The notes: generated by a model from the letters alone, not told the origin. A stretch of DNA of 64,000 nucleotides from Metapseudomonas boanensis (GCF_018704125.1 NZ_JAGTIS010000004.1:248001-312000), one strand, 5' to 3'. Positions 17,024-27,037 are shown, counted from the first letter of the stretch. Numbers and translations: made by a program.

Positions 17024-17887
17024 CTTCGCACTGTCCCAGCCAATCAGCAACACGGCCAGCCAGATCGGCAGGTAGGTCCAGAGCTGAGCCGGATTGAATG
17101 CTTCGCCCAGGAAAATCACCGCCACGGCGAACAGCAGCACCGGCTCCACATAACTGAGGATGCCGAACAAGCCCAGCGGCAGCAGGCGGCTGGAGGCCAT
17201 CATCGCGGCAAACGCCAGAGTGCCGAGTAGCCCCAGGCCAGGCAGCAGCCACCACAACTGCGGTGCCAGGGTGAAGGCGCCAGGCGGCGACCAGTTGACG
17301 ATCATCCAGATCGCCAAGGGAGCCAGGACCGCCATCTCCAGGATGAAACCGGACAACGCATCCAGTCGCATCCAGCGGCGCAACATGAAGTACGGCGGAT
17401 AACCCAACGCGGTAACCAGGGTCAGCCAGGAGAAGGCACGGGTCAGCCAGAGCTCGTGGAACACACCCAGCACGGCGCAGATAACCGCCAGCAGCTGCAG
17501 GGGGCGCAGGCGTTCGTTGTAGAACACCCTGCCGGCCAGCACCATCGCCAGCGGTAGGAGGAAGTAGCCAAGGGACACCTCGAGCATCCGCCCTTGCAAC
17601 GGAGCCCAGAGGAACAACCCCCACTGCACGCCAATCAACACCGCAGCCAGCGGCAATGCTGCCAGCAACAAGGGTTCACTTCGCAAACGCCCGAGTACCC
17701 CAATGAACGCGGGCCATTGGCGCGTCAACAGCAACAGGGCCAGAACCGCCGGGACCGACCAGAGCACGCGCTGGGCGAATACCTGAACACCATCCAGCGG
17801 GGCCAGCGTTTTCACGTAGCCGGGCATCAGGGCGAACAGCACAGAGGCTATCAGGGACAGCGCAACACCGCGTCCGGACAATCTCAT
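16991..17887 (-). CDS. rarD: RarD-like EamA permease
   Basis: 298 residues from ATG 17887 (MRLSGRGVALSLIASVLFALMPGYVK), the usual RarD length; an upstream in-frame extension lacks support. Ten hydrophobic segments, a central GYPPYFMLRRWMRLD motif and late YVEPVLLFAVAVIFLGE fit RarD of the DMT superfamily. The transported compound is unknown. Confidence 0.75.
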   Translation of the reverse strand: MRLSGRGVALSLIASVLFALMPGYVKTLAPLDGVQVFAQRVLWSVPAVLALLLLTRQWPAFIGVLGRLRSEPLLLAALPLAAVLIGVQWGLFLWAPLQGRMLEVSLGYFLLPLAMVLAGRVFYNERLRPLQLLAVICAVLGVFHELWLTRAFSWLTLVTALGYPPYFMLRRWMRLDALSGFILEMAVLAPLAIWMIVNWSPPGAFTLAPQLWWLLPGLGLLGTLAFAAMMASSRLLPLGLFGILSYVEPVLLFAVAVIFLGEAFNPAQLWTYLPIWLAVLLIGWDSAKLLRKQARQGL

Positions 17888-18125
17888 GGCTGCCTCGGTG
17901 TGCGGGTTTTGGAATGAAACTGAGTCATCTCGGACCTCGAAAAGCAGCCGGCGAAAATACGCCTTCCTTGCCGCGGGCGGAAGCTTAACAAGGGGAAAAA
18001 CTGACCACCTGGGCAGGGACGCCTTCGACATTGCGGAAAACGGCAGGTCAGAAAACCCCTCTGATCTGCGGGAGCTGAATCATTCTCAAGGCGGGCTGCT
18101 CCGCGGCCATCAAGGTCACGTCACC
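17888..18125. other. Intergenic region between rarD and azoR
   Basis: It lies upstream of rarD and must contain its promoter. I see no gene, no RNA gene and no strong repeat apart from the azoR terminator annotated separately. Confidence 0.4.
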
Positions 18126-18160
18126 AACAAAAAGACCGGCCTGAACCATCAGGCCGGTCT
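18126..18160 (-). terminator. Intrinsic terminator of azoR
   Basis: A perfect 12-bp stem (18133-18144 with 18149-18160) with a 4-base loop is followed in the minus-strand transcript by TTTTTGTT. Confidence 0.85.
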
Positions 18161-18218
18161 GGCGTGCGCGCTCAAGGAGCCACGGCGCGCAAAGGGGAGC
18201 ATTGGAGCGGAGCTGGAG

Positions 18219-18818
18219 TCAGGCCACTTTGGCCAGTTGTGACTTGGCGGCGGCCAGGCCTTTTTCCTGGAACTCGGCGCCCATGTTCAGGCCCTCGGCA
18301 TGAATGAACGTTACGTCATGGATGCCGATGAAGCTCATGGCCTGACGCAGGTACGGCTCCTGATGGTCGACCGGGCTACCGGCGTAGATGCCGCCGCGGG
18401 CCGTCAGGATGTAGGCGCGCTTGCCAGTGAGCAGGCCTTGCGGGCCGGTCTCGGTGTACTTGAAGGTGACCCCTGCACGCAGCACATGGTCCAGCCAGGA
18501 CTTCAGGGTGCTGGGGATAGCGAAGTTGTACATCGGCGCCGCCATCACCAGCACATCTGCCGCCAGCAGCTCCTCGGTCAGCAGGTTGGAGAGCGCCAAG
18601 GCAGCCTTCTCGCTTTCGCTCTGCTGGTCTGCAGGCTTCATCCATCCACCCAGCAGGTCGGCATCGAGATGCGGCACCTGGTCGATCGCAAGGTCGCGAA
18701 CCTGGATGTCATCGGCAGGATGGGCGGTTTGCCAACGGGCGATAAAATCCTGGGTCAGTTGACGGGACACGGAACCTTGCTGACGGGCGCTGCTTTCGAT
18801 GACAAGAATGCGGGACAT
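18219..18818 (-). CDS. azoR: FMN-dependent NADH:quinone/azo reductase
   Basis: 199 residues from ATG 18818. The flavodoxin-like fold is marked by ILVIESSARQQGSVSRQL, MAAPMYNFAIPSTLKSWLDHVLRAGVTFKYTE (FMN and substrate site) and LTARGGIYAG. AzoR enzymes reduce quinones and azo dyes by two-electron transfer. Pseudomonads usually carry several paralogues; which this is cannot be said. Strong terminator downstream; AT-rich promoter region upstream. Confidence 0.85.
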   Translation of the reverse strand: MSRILVIESSARQQGSVSRQLTQDFIARWQTAHPADDIQVRDLAIDQVPHLDADLLGGWMKPADQQSESEKAALALSNLLTEELLAADVLVMAAPMYNFAIPSTLKSWLDHVLRAGVTFKYTETGPQGLLTGKRAYILTARGGIYAGSPVDHQEPYLRQAMSFIGIHDVTFIHAEGLNMGAEFQEKGLAAAKSQLAKVA

Positions 18819-18979
18819 GGTGACTACCTCCATCGGGGGTTGTTGTGCGTCGATGGGAGGCAGATTAGGCGGTCACATATCGATAAAAAAGCGTAAATAT
18901 CCGCTACAAAACATCAGGAAAGTTGATTTATCAAAAGCTCGGCACTAGGCTGTTTTCTGTGCCCAAAGCCCCTGCCCCT

Positions 18980-19294
18980 TCACTTGGGGTTGCAGGTCAA
19001 CTTGATCCGCAGCTTGATCACGGCACGGTTGAACTTGGCGGTGAGATAAGCGCTCTTGCCACCGTCGATCACAGCCTTGCGTACCCTTGGAGTTTCCGGC
19101 CCGTTGATGAAACGCACCGTGCATTCAGCGCGGGCCTCACCCAGGTTCTGCAGGTTGATCGCCGCCATGTTGCCGTCGATATCAGTGGTGTCATAGACGA
19201 TTTCGGCACCGTTGTACTGCTTCTCCACCTCGATAGGGTAGGCAAGAGCGACAGCAGGTAGTAGAGCGAGCAAGGCACAGCAAAACTTATTCAT
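18980..19294 (-). CDS. Small conserved periplasmic protein
   Basis: 104 residues with a signal peptide ending ALA. The mature protein has two Cys (in ECTVRF and LTCNPK) that could form a disulfide, and a beta-rich pattern. It resembles a Pseudomonas family sometimes mislabelled 3-phosphoglycerate kinase; no kinase motif is present. Function unknown. Confidence 0.55.
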   Translation of the reverse strand: MNKFCCALLALLPAVALAYPIEVEKQYNGAEIVYDTTDIDGNMAAINLQNLGEARAECTVRFINGPETPRVRKAVIDGGKSAYLTAKFNRAVIKLRIKLTCNPK

Positions 19295-19402
19295 CGGTGG
19301 TCTCCAGCGCAGAGGTCGCCAGCTTAGCAGAGCGCTGCGGCACGCAGCACGCCACGGGGGCTTGGATCCTCGCGGCCCTGGCGACTAGAGGACCGAACTC
19401 GC

Positions 19403-20329
19403 ATGAAAGCCCCCCGTGTCACGCTGGACCAGTGGCGAACCCTGCAGGCTGTGGTGGACCATGGTGGCTTCGCCCAAGCCGCAGAAGCGACGCACCGATC
19501 GCAGTCCTCGGTGAGCTACACCGTGGCCCGGATGCAGGAGCAACTGGGCGTGCCGCTGTTGCGCATCGAAGGCCGCAAGGCCGTGCTGACCGAAGCCGGT
19601 GAGGTGCTCCTGCGCCGTTCACGGCAACTGGTCAAGCAGGCCAGCCAGCTCGAAGAACTGGCCCACCACATGGAGCAAGGCTGGGAGGCAGAAGTGCGGT
19701 TGGTGGTGGATGCCGCCTATCCCAATGCGCGCCTGGTCCGCGCCCTCTCCGCTTTCATGCCGCAGAGCCGCGGCTGCCGCGTTCGCCTGCGTGAAGAGGT
19801 GCTGTCCGGCGTCGAGGAAGTCCTGCTGGAGGGATCGGCCGACCTGGCCATCACCACCCTGGACATTCAGGGCTATCTGGGCGCCGCGCTCTGTTCTGTG
19901 GAGTTCATCGCCGTCGCCCACCCGGACCACCCGCTGCACCGACTCAACCGCCAGATCAACTTCCAGGACCTTGAAAGCCAACTGCAAGTGGTGATCCGCG
20001 ATACCGGCCGTACGCAGCCGCGCGACGTTGGCTGGCTGGGCGCGGAGCAGCGTTGGACCGTGGGCAGCCTGTCGACCGCCACCAACTTCGTCAGCAGCGG
20101 TCTAGGCTTCGCTTGGCTGCCGCGTCACTTGATCGAGCGCGAACTCACCGAAGGCGTGCTCAAGCCGCTCCCACTCGAGCAAGGCGGCAGCCGCCATCCA
20201 TCTTTTTATCTTTATGCGAACAAGGAGAAAGCCCTGGGCCCGGCCTCGCAGATTCTGGTCGAATTGATCAGGACATTCGACTCCGCGCCCCTGGATGCCC
20301 CCTTCGCAGCACCGATGCCCAGTGTCTGA
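19403..20329 (+). CDS. LysR-type transcriptional regulator
   Basis: 308 residues. N-terminal winged HTH (VTLDQWRTLQAVVDHGGFAQAAEATHRSQSSVSYTVARMQEQLGVPLL, about 6-53) followed by a periplasmic-binding-like effector domain with VASGLGFAWLP-type features (SSGLGFAWLPRHLIE). It ends 13 bp before the alpha/beta hydrolase and reads in the same direction, so autoregulation together with that gene is possible. Confidence 0.8.
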   Translation: MKAPRVTLDQWRTLQAVVDHGGFAQAAEATHRSQSSVSYTVARMQEQLGVPLLRIEGRKAVLTEAGEVLLRRSRQLVKQASQLEELAHHMEQGWEAEVRLVVDAAYPNARLVRALSAFMPQSRGCRVRLREEVLSGVEEVLLEGSADLAITTLDIQGYLGAALCSVEFIAVAHPDHPLHRLNRQINFQDLESQLQVVIRDTGRTQPRDVGWLGAEQRWTVGSLSTATNFVSSGLGFAWLPRHLIERELTEGVLKPLPLEQGGSRHPSFYLYANKEKALGPASQILVELIRTFDSAPLDAPFAAPMPSV

Positions 20330-20342
20330 CAGGAGGTCGTGC

Positions 20343-21134
20343 ATGTCCTACTTCGATAACGACGGCTGCAGCTTGCATTACGAGGACTACGGCCACGGCA
20401 CACCGTTGCTGCTGGTGCACGGCCTGGGGTCGAGCACCCGCGACTGGGAGTACCAGATTCCGGCCCTCAGCACGCGCCACCGCGTCATTGCGCTGGACGT
20501 CCGCGGCCACGGTCGCTCCGACAAACCCCGCGAACGCTACAACATGGGCACGTTCGCCGACGACGTCGCCGCGCTGATCGAGCACCTTGGCCTGGCGCCG
20601 GTGCATCTGGTGGGCATCAGCATGGGTGGGATGATCGGCTTCCAGCTGGGGGTCGAGCGCCCGGAGCTGCTGCGCAGCCTGACCGTCGTCAACAGCGGCC
20701 CCGAGGTGAAGCCGAAAACCCCGCGCGACTACGTGGAAATCGCCAAGCGCTGGAGCCTGTCGCGGTTGCTGAGCCTGGAAAGCATCGCCAAGGGTCTGGG
20801 CCGCCTATTGTTCCCTCACCCGGAGCAGGCCGCCTTGCGGGCGAAGATCGAGGAGCGCTGGCCGCAGAACGACAAGCGCGCCTACCTCGCGGCCCTGGAC
20901 GCCATCATCGGCTGGGGAGTGCGGGAACGCCTGGCGCGGATCACCTGTCCTACGCTGGTGGTCAGCGCCGACCGCGATTACACCCCGGTCGCGCAGAAGC
21001 AAGCCTATGTGAATGAGCTGCCCAATGCGCGGCTGGTGGTCATCGAAAACTCCCGCCACGCCACTCCGCTGGACCAGCCGGACCGATTCAACACCACCCT
21101 GCTCGACTTCATAGAAGAAGTAGAACGTACCTAG
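20343..21134 (+). CDS. Alpha/beta hydrolase
   Basis: 263 residues from ATG 20343, which has a near-perfect AGGAGGT. HGLGSS gives the oxyanion hole, [10 protein letters not shown] (about 93-102) the nucleophile Ser elbow, SADRDYTP the acid and [11 protein letters not shown] the His. The fold resembles esterases and 3-oxoadipate-enol-lactonase-like enzymes; the substrate is unknown. It lies between the LysR gene and ppiA in the same orientation. Confidence 0.75.
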   Translation: MSYFDNDGCSLHYEDYGHGTPLLLVHGLGSSTRDWEYQIPALSTRHRVIALDVRGHGRSDKPRERYNMGTFADDVAALIEHLGLAPVHLVGISMGGMIGFQLGVERPELLRSLTVVNSGPEVKPKTPRDYVEIAKRWSLSRLLSLESIAKGLGRLLFPHPEQAALRAKIEERWPQNDKRAYLAALDAIIGWGVRERLARITCPTLVVSADRDYTPVAQKQAYVNELPNARLVVIENSRHATPLDQPDRFNTTLLDFIEEVERT

Positions 21135-21139
21135 GACCC

Positions 21140-21700
21140 ATGCTCATGCTGAAAAAACTCGCCCTGACCGCCAGTGCCCTGCTGTTCTCCCTGAACCTGA
21201 TGGCCGCCGACAACCCACATGTGCTGCTGACTACAAGCGCCGGTGAGATCGAAGTGGAGTTGGAAGCCGAAAAGGCCCCCGCCAGCGTGAAGAACTTCCT
21301 CGAATACGTGGATGCCGGCTTCTACAACGGCACCATCTTCCATCGCGTGATTCCCGGCTTCATGATCCAGGGCGGTGGCTTCGATACCGATCTGCAGCAG
21401 AAGGAAACCCGTGGTCCGATCAAGAACGAGGCTGACAACGGTCTGCACAACGTCCGCGGCACGCTGGCCATGGCCCGCACCCAGGAGCGCGACTCGGCCA
21501 CCAGCCAGTTCTTCATCAACCACAAGGACAACGCCTTCCTCGACCACGGCAGCCGTGACTTCGGCTACGCAGTGTTCGGCAAGGTGGTGCGCGGCCTGGA
21601 TGTTGTCGACCAGATCGCTTCCGTGCCCACCGGTAATCGCGGCATGTACCAGAACGTGCCGCTGAAGCCGGTGATGATTCTCTCAGCCAAGCGCCTCTGA
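21140..21700 (+). CDS. ppiA: Periplasmic cyclophilin-type peptidyl-prolyl isomerase
   Basis: 186 residues with a signal peptide ending LMA. Cyclophilin hallmarks [37 protein letters not shown] and [19 protein letters not shown] are present, including the catalytic Arg of FHRVIPGF. It catalyses prolyl isomerisation in the periplasm. A second ATG at 21146 is an equally good start. Confidence 0.85.
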   Translation: MLMLKKLALTASALLFSLNLMAADNPHVLLTTSAGEIEVELEAEKAPASVKNFLEYVDAGFYNGTIFHRVIPGFMIQGGGFDTDLQQKETRGPIKNEADNGLHNVRGTLAMARTQERDSATSQFFINHKDNAFLDHGSRDFGYAVFGKVVRGLDVVDQIASVPTGNRGMYQNVPLKPVMILSAKRL

Positions 21701-21707
21701 GACCGCA

Positions 21708-21730
21708 GGCCCGGACAGGAAGTCCGGGCC
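21708..21730 (+). terminator. Hairpin after ppiA
   Basis: GGCCCGGAC (21708-21716) pairs perfectly with GTCCGGGCC (21722-21730), eight bases past the stop. There is no T-run, so it may be Rho-assisted. Confidence 0.5.
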
Positions 21731-21772
21731 ATCAGCCTTCCTCGAAGGCGGCCTGTGCAAGGATGAGCCGCT

Positions 21773-23605
21773 ATGCTGTTCCGACGGTTTGAACGCCTGA
21801 TCGATATCTTTCGCCAGGTGCCCGACGAAACGCCCCCGCGCAGCGTGTTGCGCTTCTACGCCTACTACTTGCGCCAGGTCTGGCCGATCTTCAGTGCCTT
21901 GCTGCTGGTCGGTCTTATCGTCGCCTTGATCGAGGTGGCTCTGTTCAGTTTCCTCGGCCGAATCGTTGACCTGGCGCAAAGCACGCCCGCCAGCCAATTC
22001 TTCGAGCAGCACGGCCAGGAGCTGCTTTGGATGGCACTGGTTGCCCTGGTTCTGCGGCCGCTGTTCAACGGCCTGCACGACCTGCTGGTGCACCAGACCA
22101 TCAATCCCAGCCTGACCAACCTGATCCGCTGGCAGAACCACCGTTATGTACTCAAGCAGAGCCTGGGCTTCTTCCAGAACGACTTCGCCGGCCGTATTGC
22201 CCAACGCATCATGCAGACCGGCAACTCCCTGCGTGACTCGGCGGTGCAGTCGGTGGACGCGCTCTGGCACGTGCTGATCTACGCGGTCAGCGCCCTGGTG
22301 CTGTTCGCGGAAGCGGACTGGCGCCTCATGGTGCCGCTGGCGCTCTGGATCGCTGGCTATCTCGCCACCCTCGGGTACTTCGTGCCCAGGGTCAAGCAAC
22401 GCTCGGTGGAGTCTTCCGACGCGCGCTCACGCCTAATGGGCCGCATCGTCGACGGCTACACCAACATCACCACCCTCAAGCTCTTCGCGCACACCCGTGA
22501 AGAAGAGGACTACGCCCGCGAGGCAATCCGCGAACAGACCTACAAGACTCAGCTCGCCGCACGAGTGGTGACCTCAATGGACGCCACCATCACCGGCATG
22601 AACGGGCTGCTCATCGTCACCACCTGCGGCCTGGCGCTCTGGCTCTGGAGCCAGGGCCTGATCACCGTCGGCGCCATCGCCCTGGCCACCGGCCTGGTGA
22701 TCCGCATCAACAACATGTCCGGCTGGATCATGTGGGTGGTCAACGGCATCTTCGAGAACATCGGCCAGGTGCAGGACGGCATGCAGACCATCTCGGTGCC
22801 ACGCCAGGTAATCGATCGCACTGGCGCCCTGCCGCTACAGGTCAGGCGTGGAGAAGTACACTTCGAGCGGGTCAACTTCCACTACGGCAAGGGCAGCGGC
22901 GTGATCCAGGGCCTGGACCTGCGCGTGAGACCAGGCGAAAAAATCGGCCTGGTGGGCCCCTCGGGCGCCGGTAAGTCGACCCTGGTCAACCTCCTGCTAC
23001 GCCTCTATGACCTGGAGGGCGGCCGCATCCTGATCGACGGCCAGGATATCGCCGAGGTGACCCAGGAAAGCCTGCGTGCGCAGATCGGCATGGTGACCCA
23101 GGACACCTCGCTGCTGCACCGCTCGATCCGCGAGAACCTGCGCTATGGTCGCCCCGGCGCCAGCGACGACGAATTGCGGGAAGCCGTGCGCAAGGCCCGC
23201 GCCGACGAGTTCGTCCCGCAGCTCAGCGATGCCCAGGGGCGTCGCGGCTTCGACGCCCATGTGGGCGAGCGCGGCGTCAAGCTGTCCGGCGGACAGCGTC
23301 AGCGCATCGCCATCGCCCGGGTGCTGCTCAAGGATGCCCCCATCCTGATCCTCGACGAGGCTACCTCGGCGCTGGATTCGGAAGTGGAAGCCGCAATCCA
23401 GGAAAGTCTGGAAACCCTGATGCAGGGAAAAACGGTCATTGCCATCGCCCACCGGCTTTCGACCATTGCGCGCATGGATCGGCTAGTGGTGCTCGACAAG
23501 GGCCAAATCGTGGAAAGCGGCACCCACAGCGAGCTGCTTGAGCGAGACGGGCTGTACGCGCGCCTCTGGCAGCATCAGACCGGAGGATTCGTAGGCGTGG
23601 AGTGA
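21773..23605 (+). CDS. ABC exporter, half-transporter with fused ATPase
   Basis: 610 residues. Six transmembrane helices (about 30-330) precede an ATPase domain with GPSGAGKST (Walker A, about 405-413), the Q-loop region, LSGGQRQRIAIARVLL and LILDEATSALDSE, and the H-loop AHRLST. It is an MsbA/LapB-like homodimeric exporter. The substrate is unknown and no partner genes lie next to it. Confidence 0.8.
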   Translation: MLFRRFERLIDIFRQVPDETPPRSVLRFYAYYLRQVWPIFSALLLVGLIVALIEVALFSFLGRIVDLAQSTPASQFFEQHGQELLWMALVALVLRPLFNGLHDLLVHQTINPSLTNLIRWQNHRYVLKQSLGFFQNDFAGRIAQRIMQTGNSLRDSAVQSVDALWHVLIYAVSALVLFAEADWRLMVPLALWIAGYLATLGYFVPRVKQRSVESSDARSRLMGRIVDGYTNITTLKLFAHTREEEDYAREAIREQTYKTQLAARVVTSMDATITGMNGLLIVTTCGLALWLWSQGLITVGAIALATGLVIRINNMSGWIMWVVNGIFENIGQVQDGMQTISVPRQVIDRTGALPLQVRRGEVHFERVNFHYGKGSGVIQGLDLRVRPGEKIGLVGPSGAGKSTLVNLLLRLYDLEGGRILIDGQDIAEVTQESLRAQIGMVTQDTSLLHRSIRENLRYGRPGASDDELREAVRKARADEFVPQLSDAQGRRGFDAHVGERGVKLSGGQRQRIAIARVLLKDAPILILDEATSALDSEVEAAIQESLETLMQGKTVIAIAHRLSTIARMDRLVVLDKGQIVESGTHSELLERDGLYARLWQHQTGGFVGVE

Positions 23606-23817
23606 ATGTTCGAGCTGCCGCTAGACCATCTCAGCCCATTTCGCCTGGAAATCTCACGACGTGCGACAAACGGTCGCACCACCTCAAGCACGGGTGATTG
23701 CGGGCAGCCAGCACCCGTTCGAAACAGCCCCTTCCCGGAGTGATGGTTGAACTAATCGCCTCAGTCCGGTCACATGAAGTCCCTTGAAAGCGATACCCAA
23801 CAGAGGAACAAAAGCCT

Positions 23818-24105
23818 ATGAAAATGGCCTCGGTTGTCAGCGCCGTGATCTCCAGTCTCGCGCCCAGCGTATTCGCCCAGGATGGCTTGCAAAACCACGG
23901 TGCGGGTCTACCCGTTGTGGAATACCACTACGGAATGGACATCGACGTTCAGAAGGTGCTGCACCGCACCGACACTTCCGACAAGACAGGCGTCGTGCCG
24001 GTCACCCTCGTCTATGAAGACAGCCAGGGCGAAGTGCACAAGATCCGCTTCCTCGAATGGGGCGGCACCACCACCGACACCAGCACACCGACCAGTATCG
24101 GCTGA
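23818..24105 (+). CDS. DUF2790 small secreted protein
   Basis: 95 residues with a signal peptide ending VFA. The core VVEYHYGMDIDVQKVLHRTDTSDKTGVVPVTLVYEDSQGEVHKIRFLEWGG is the DUF2790 pattern, a Pseudomonas family of small periplasmic proteins often induced by metals or stress. Function unproven. Its stop abuts the convergent acyltransferase gene. Confidence 0.7.
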   Translation: MKMASVVSAVISSLAPSVFAQDGLQNHGAGLPVVEYHYGMDIDVQKVLHRTDTSDKTGVVPVTLVYEDSQGEVHKIRFLEWGGTTTDTSTPTSIG

Positions 24106-25233
24106 TCAGCCCTGGCGATAAGGAAGCAGGCCTCGCGCCTCCTCGGCGTAGGCCTGTATCCCATCACGCTCCTGGCGCAAGAAGTCATCTACCGCGGCAC
24201 GTAACCCCGGGTGAGTCAGAAAGTGCCAGGAGCGCGTGATCACCGGCTCGAAGCCTCGAATCAACTTGTGCTCCCCCTGGGCGCCGGCATCGAAACGCTG
24301 AAGCCCACTGGCGATGGCCTGGTCGATGCCCTGGTAGAAACAGGTTTCGAAATGGAGTCGATCGAACTCCGCCAGGCTGCCCCAATAGCGGCCATAGAGC
24401 GTATCTCCACCTTGCAGTGAAAATGCCATGGCCACCGGCCGGGCACCTTGCAGCGCCAGCACCACGCGGATGGCCTCAGGCATACGTGCCGCCAACAGAC
24501 TGAAGAAAGTTCGCGTCAGATAGGGCGCCTGGCCGCGCACGCGGTAGGTATTGGCATAGCAGGCATAGACGAAATCCCACTCTGCCTCGCTCAACTCACT
24601 ACCGGCGCGCCAGTCGAACTCGATCCCCTGCCCCGCCACCTGTTCACGCTCCTTGCGCAATTGCTTGCGCTTGCGTGAACTCAGGGCGTCGAGGAAGTCC
24701 TGGAAATCCCGGTACCCCTGATTACGCCAGTGGAACTGGCAACCCAGGCGCTCCAGCCAGCCGCGGCGACCGCGCAGGTGAAGATCGGCAAAAGCATCAG
24801 TGAAATTGATGTGCACGCCCGACAGCCCATCTGCCGCCACGTCGCGCTCCAACGCATCAAGCAACTGAACGGCAGACGCATCGTCCACAGCCAATAGCCT
24901 GGCCCCACCGACCGGGGTGAAGGGCACCGCCGCCAGCAACTTGGGGTAGTAACCAATCCCGGCACGTTGGCAGGCATCAGCCCAAGCCCAGTCGAACACA
25001 TACTCGCCATAGGAATGGCTTTTCAGGTAGACCGGCATGGCCGCCAGCAATTCACCACCCGCTCCACGCAACAGGTGATGCACAGGACTCCAGCCGCTGC
25101 GCCCACCCACGCTGCCGCTCTCCTCCAGCGCACTGAGAAAGGCATGGCGCATGAAGGGCTGGGCATCCGGCAACAGGGCATCCCATTGCAGCGGTGCAAT
25201 ATCGGAGAGACGAGCAAGGGTCTGGATTGGCAT
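24106..25233 (-). CDS. FemAB-like/GNAT acyltransferase (COG3146, DUF482)
   Basis: 375 residues from ATG 25233; upstream in-frame codons lack a ribosome site. HINFTDAFADLHL, FHWRNQGYRDFQDFLDALSSRKRKQLRKER, GRYWGSLAEFDRLHFETCFYQGIDQAI and FDAGAQGEHKLIRGFEPVIT are diagnostic of this double-GNAT family, once called peptidogalycan biosynthesis protein. It probably transfers an aminoacyl or acyl group; donor and acceptor are unknown. Confidence 0.75.
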   Translation of the reverse strand: MPIQTLARLSDIAPLQWDALLPDAQPFMRHAFLSALEESGSVGGRSGWSPVHHLLRGAGGELLAAMPVYLKSHSYGEYVFDWAWADACQRAGIGYYPKLLAAVPFTPVGGARLLAVDDASAVQLLDALERDVAADGLSGVHINFTDAFADLHLRGRRGWLERLGCQFHWRNQGYRDFQDFLDALSSRKRKQLRKEREQVAGQGIEFDWRAGSELSEAEWDFVYACYANTYRVRGQAPYLTRTFFSLLAARMPEAIRVVLALQGARPVAMAFSLQGGDTLYGRYWGSLAEFDRLHFETCFYQGIDQAIASGLQRFDAGAQGEHKLIRGFEPVITRSWHFLTHPGLRAAVDDFLRQERDGIQAYAEEARGLLPYRQG

Positions 25234-25764
25234 GTCGCAAGTCTGGCCTGCGGTGCCAAGGAAAGAAAGCATCCGAAGCCATTGCTGGCAGTTCAGGCGC
25301 ACCCCGAATACCAGCAATATGGGCACGGTTTGCTTGAAAACCGTGCCCAGGAAACTCTGGGCTACGCCCGAAGGAAAACGAGCAAGAACTCGACGCCCCC
25401 AGTCCTACAAGGCTCTCAGCCCGGCCGTTGATTACTAGCAACAGCTAACGCAGACAGAGCCAATTCATTTGCCCCAACGTGCTCCTCAAAGCACCGCTGC
25501 GCGATGGGCTCGAACAGCGACTGGAAGCCTTTCCAGAGTGGTTCGACACCCGCCGCAGCGATGCCCGCCTTGAGCCGCCACGACCACCCGGACGAGGTGT
25601 TTGCCTAACCGCTTTCCAGCAAGTAGGGCTACCTCGGACAGACTGTACCGCCACCGCCGGTTTCGCCGCCGACCGCTAGGGCCTGTCCATCGTCATGTGG
25701 ATGGGTTGCGTCGGTGCTCTTGCTCATAGCACGCAGCCAAGCATTGGAGCAGACACCACAAGAC
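25234..25764. other. Gene-poor spacer before the light-type regulon
   Basis: No convincing gene is seen. From about 25509 to 25607 a plus-strand frame reads as a plausible protein tail ending HDHPDEVFA, but no start, ribosome site or homologue is recognised. It may be the remnant of a deleted gene. Confidence 0.35.
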
Positions 25765-25784
25765 TTCTACAAAGCCCATTGACT

Positions 25785-25840
25785 TGTACAAAAATCGCGT
25801 TACGCTCCCCATAAAGTTGTACACATACGATTGTTGTACA
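25785..25840 (+). promoter_or_regulatory. TGTACA operator array upstream of the fatty-acid modification operon
   Basis: Three TGTACA words lie at 25785-25790, 25818-25823 and 25835-25840. The last two are separated by 11 bases and end 19 bases before the first gene's ATG. The same TGTACA-N11-TGTACA arrangement stands before the opposing operon (34472-34494). It resembles the direct TGTA-type boxes of LitR/PplR MerR repressors as I recall them; exact consensus spacing was not checked. Confidence 0.65.
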
Positions 25841-25859
25841 AATATATGGGAGTGCCGAG

Positions 25860-26282
25860 ATGCCTGCTTTCTTGCAACATTTTGCGCAGACGTTCTCCAC
25901 ACTGGATGCGAACCGCTTGGACGCTCTGGAGGCGTTGTACACACCTGATGTTCACTTCCGTGATCCGCTACACAGCCTGAACGGACTCCCCGCGATTCGG
26001 CGCTACTTCGGGCAGATGTACGCCAGCGTGCGGGATCTGCATTACGAATTCCAAGGCTTCGATGAAGTTGGTCCCGATCGAGGCTACCTTCGCTGGACCC
26101 TGCGTTTTCGTCACCCACGTTTGGCCGGAGGTGGAGTAATCCAATTGGAGGGCTGCAGTTACCTGCGCTGGCATGAACGGGTTTACCTGCACCACGACTA
26201 CTTCGATGCCGGCGCTCTACTTTACGAACACCTGCCATTGATGGGGCGACTGATTGCGTGGCTCAAGCAGAGGCTCGCATGA
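25860..26282 (+). CDS. NTF2-like (SnoaL-type) protein
   Basis: 140 residues. YTPDVHFRDPLHSLNGLPAIRRYFGQMYASVRDLHYEF and a beta-rich second half form a cone-shaped NTF2-like fold. Such proteins commonly lead stress- or light-induced fatty-acid modification operons; an enzymatic role is not shown. First gene of a six-gene operon; GGGAG is seven bases before the ATG. Its stop overlaps the next start (ATGA). Confidence 0.7.
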   Translation: MPAFLQHFAQTFSTLDANRLDALEALYTPDVHFRDPLHSLNGLPAIRRYFGQMYASVRDLHYEFQGFDEVGPDRGYLRWTLRFRHPRLAGGGVIQLEGCSYLRWHERVYLHHDYFDAGALLYEHLPLMGRLIAWLKQRLA

Positions 26283-27034
26283 GTCGCATATGGCTGACTG
26301 GCGGCAGCAGCGGCATAGGGGCTGCGTTGGCGGAAGTCCTGCTCGAAGAGGGCCATCAATTGGCACTGAGCGCCCGCCAGATCGCGCCACTGCAAGCAAT
26401 GGCGGAGCGCTTTCCCACCCAGGTGCTGGTTGCAGCAGGCGATATCAACGATCGGTACCACGTCGCAGAGATCGGTCGGCGCATCGAACACATGTGGGGC
26501 GCCCTGGATCTAGCAATCCTCAATGCCGGCACCTGCGAGTATCTGGAGCCGGGGCGCTTCGACGCAGAACTGGTGGAGCGAGTGGTTCGCACCAACCTCC
26601 TCGGAGCCAGCCACTGCGTGCAGGTAGCGTTGCCTCTGCTTCGCCGCAGCGAGCGCCCGCATCTCGCAGTCGTTTGCAGTGCGGTGACCTGGCTGGCGCT
26701 ACCACGTGCCGGGGCCTACGGCGCGTCCAAGGCGGCCCTGCGATATCTCATCGAGTCCCTGCGCATCGACCTTGCCGCCGAGGGCATCGACGTGACCCTG
26801 GTCAGCCCTGGCTTCGTCGACACCCCGCTCACGCGCCGCAACGACTTTCCCATGCCCATGTGCTGGTCAGCACAGCGCGCCGCCCGACGTATAGCAGCTC
26901 ACCTGCGGAAACGGCCTCTTGAGATTGCCTTCCCGCTGCCCTTCATCCTTGCCATTCGCCTACTCGGTAGCCTTCCGGCGCGCTGGCGCCTGGCACTGGG
27001 CCGACGCCTGGCACGGCCCCAACAAACGGATTGA
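26279..27034 (+). CDS. Short-chain dehydrogenase/reductase
   Basis: 251 residues from ATG 26279, overlapping the previous stop. TGGSSGIGAALAE (NAD(P) motif), NAG, a Ser in VVCSAVTWLAL and YGASK (catalytic Tyr-Lys) are intact, followed by VSPGFVDTPLT. The C-terminal hydrophobic stretch FPLPFILAIRLLGSLPARW suggests membrane association. It probably acts on a lipid-linked substrate together with the downstream genes. Confidence 0.75.
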   Translation: MSRIWLTGGSSGIGAALAEVLLEEGHQLALSARQIAPLQAMAERFPTQVLVAAGDINDRYHVAEIGRRIEHMWGALDLAILNAGTCEYLEPGRFDAELVERVVRTNLLGASHCVQVALPLLRRSERPHLAVVCSAVTWLALPRAGAYGASKAALRYLIESLRIDLAAEGIDVTLVSPGFVDTPLTRRNDFPMPMCWSAQRAARRIAAHLRKRPLEIAFPLPFILAIRLLGSLPARWRLALGRRLARPQQTD

Positions 27035-27037
27035 AGC

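Noticed and set aside
25479..25679. Small frames on both strands before the light-type operon
   Set aside because: No ribosome site, no recognisable domain, and the two strands mirror each other.
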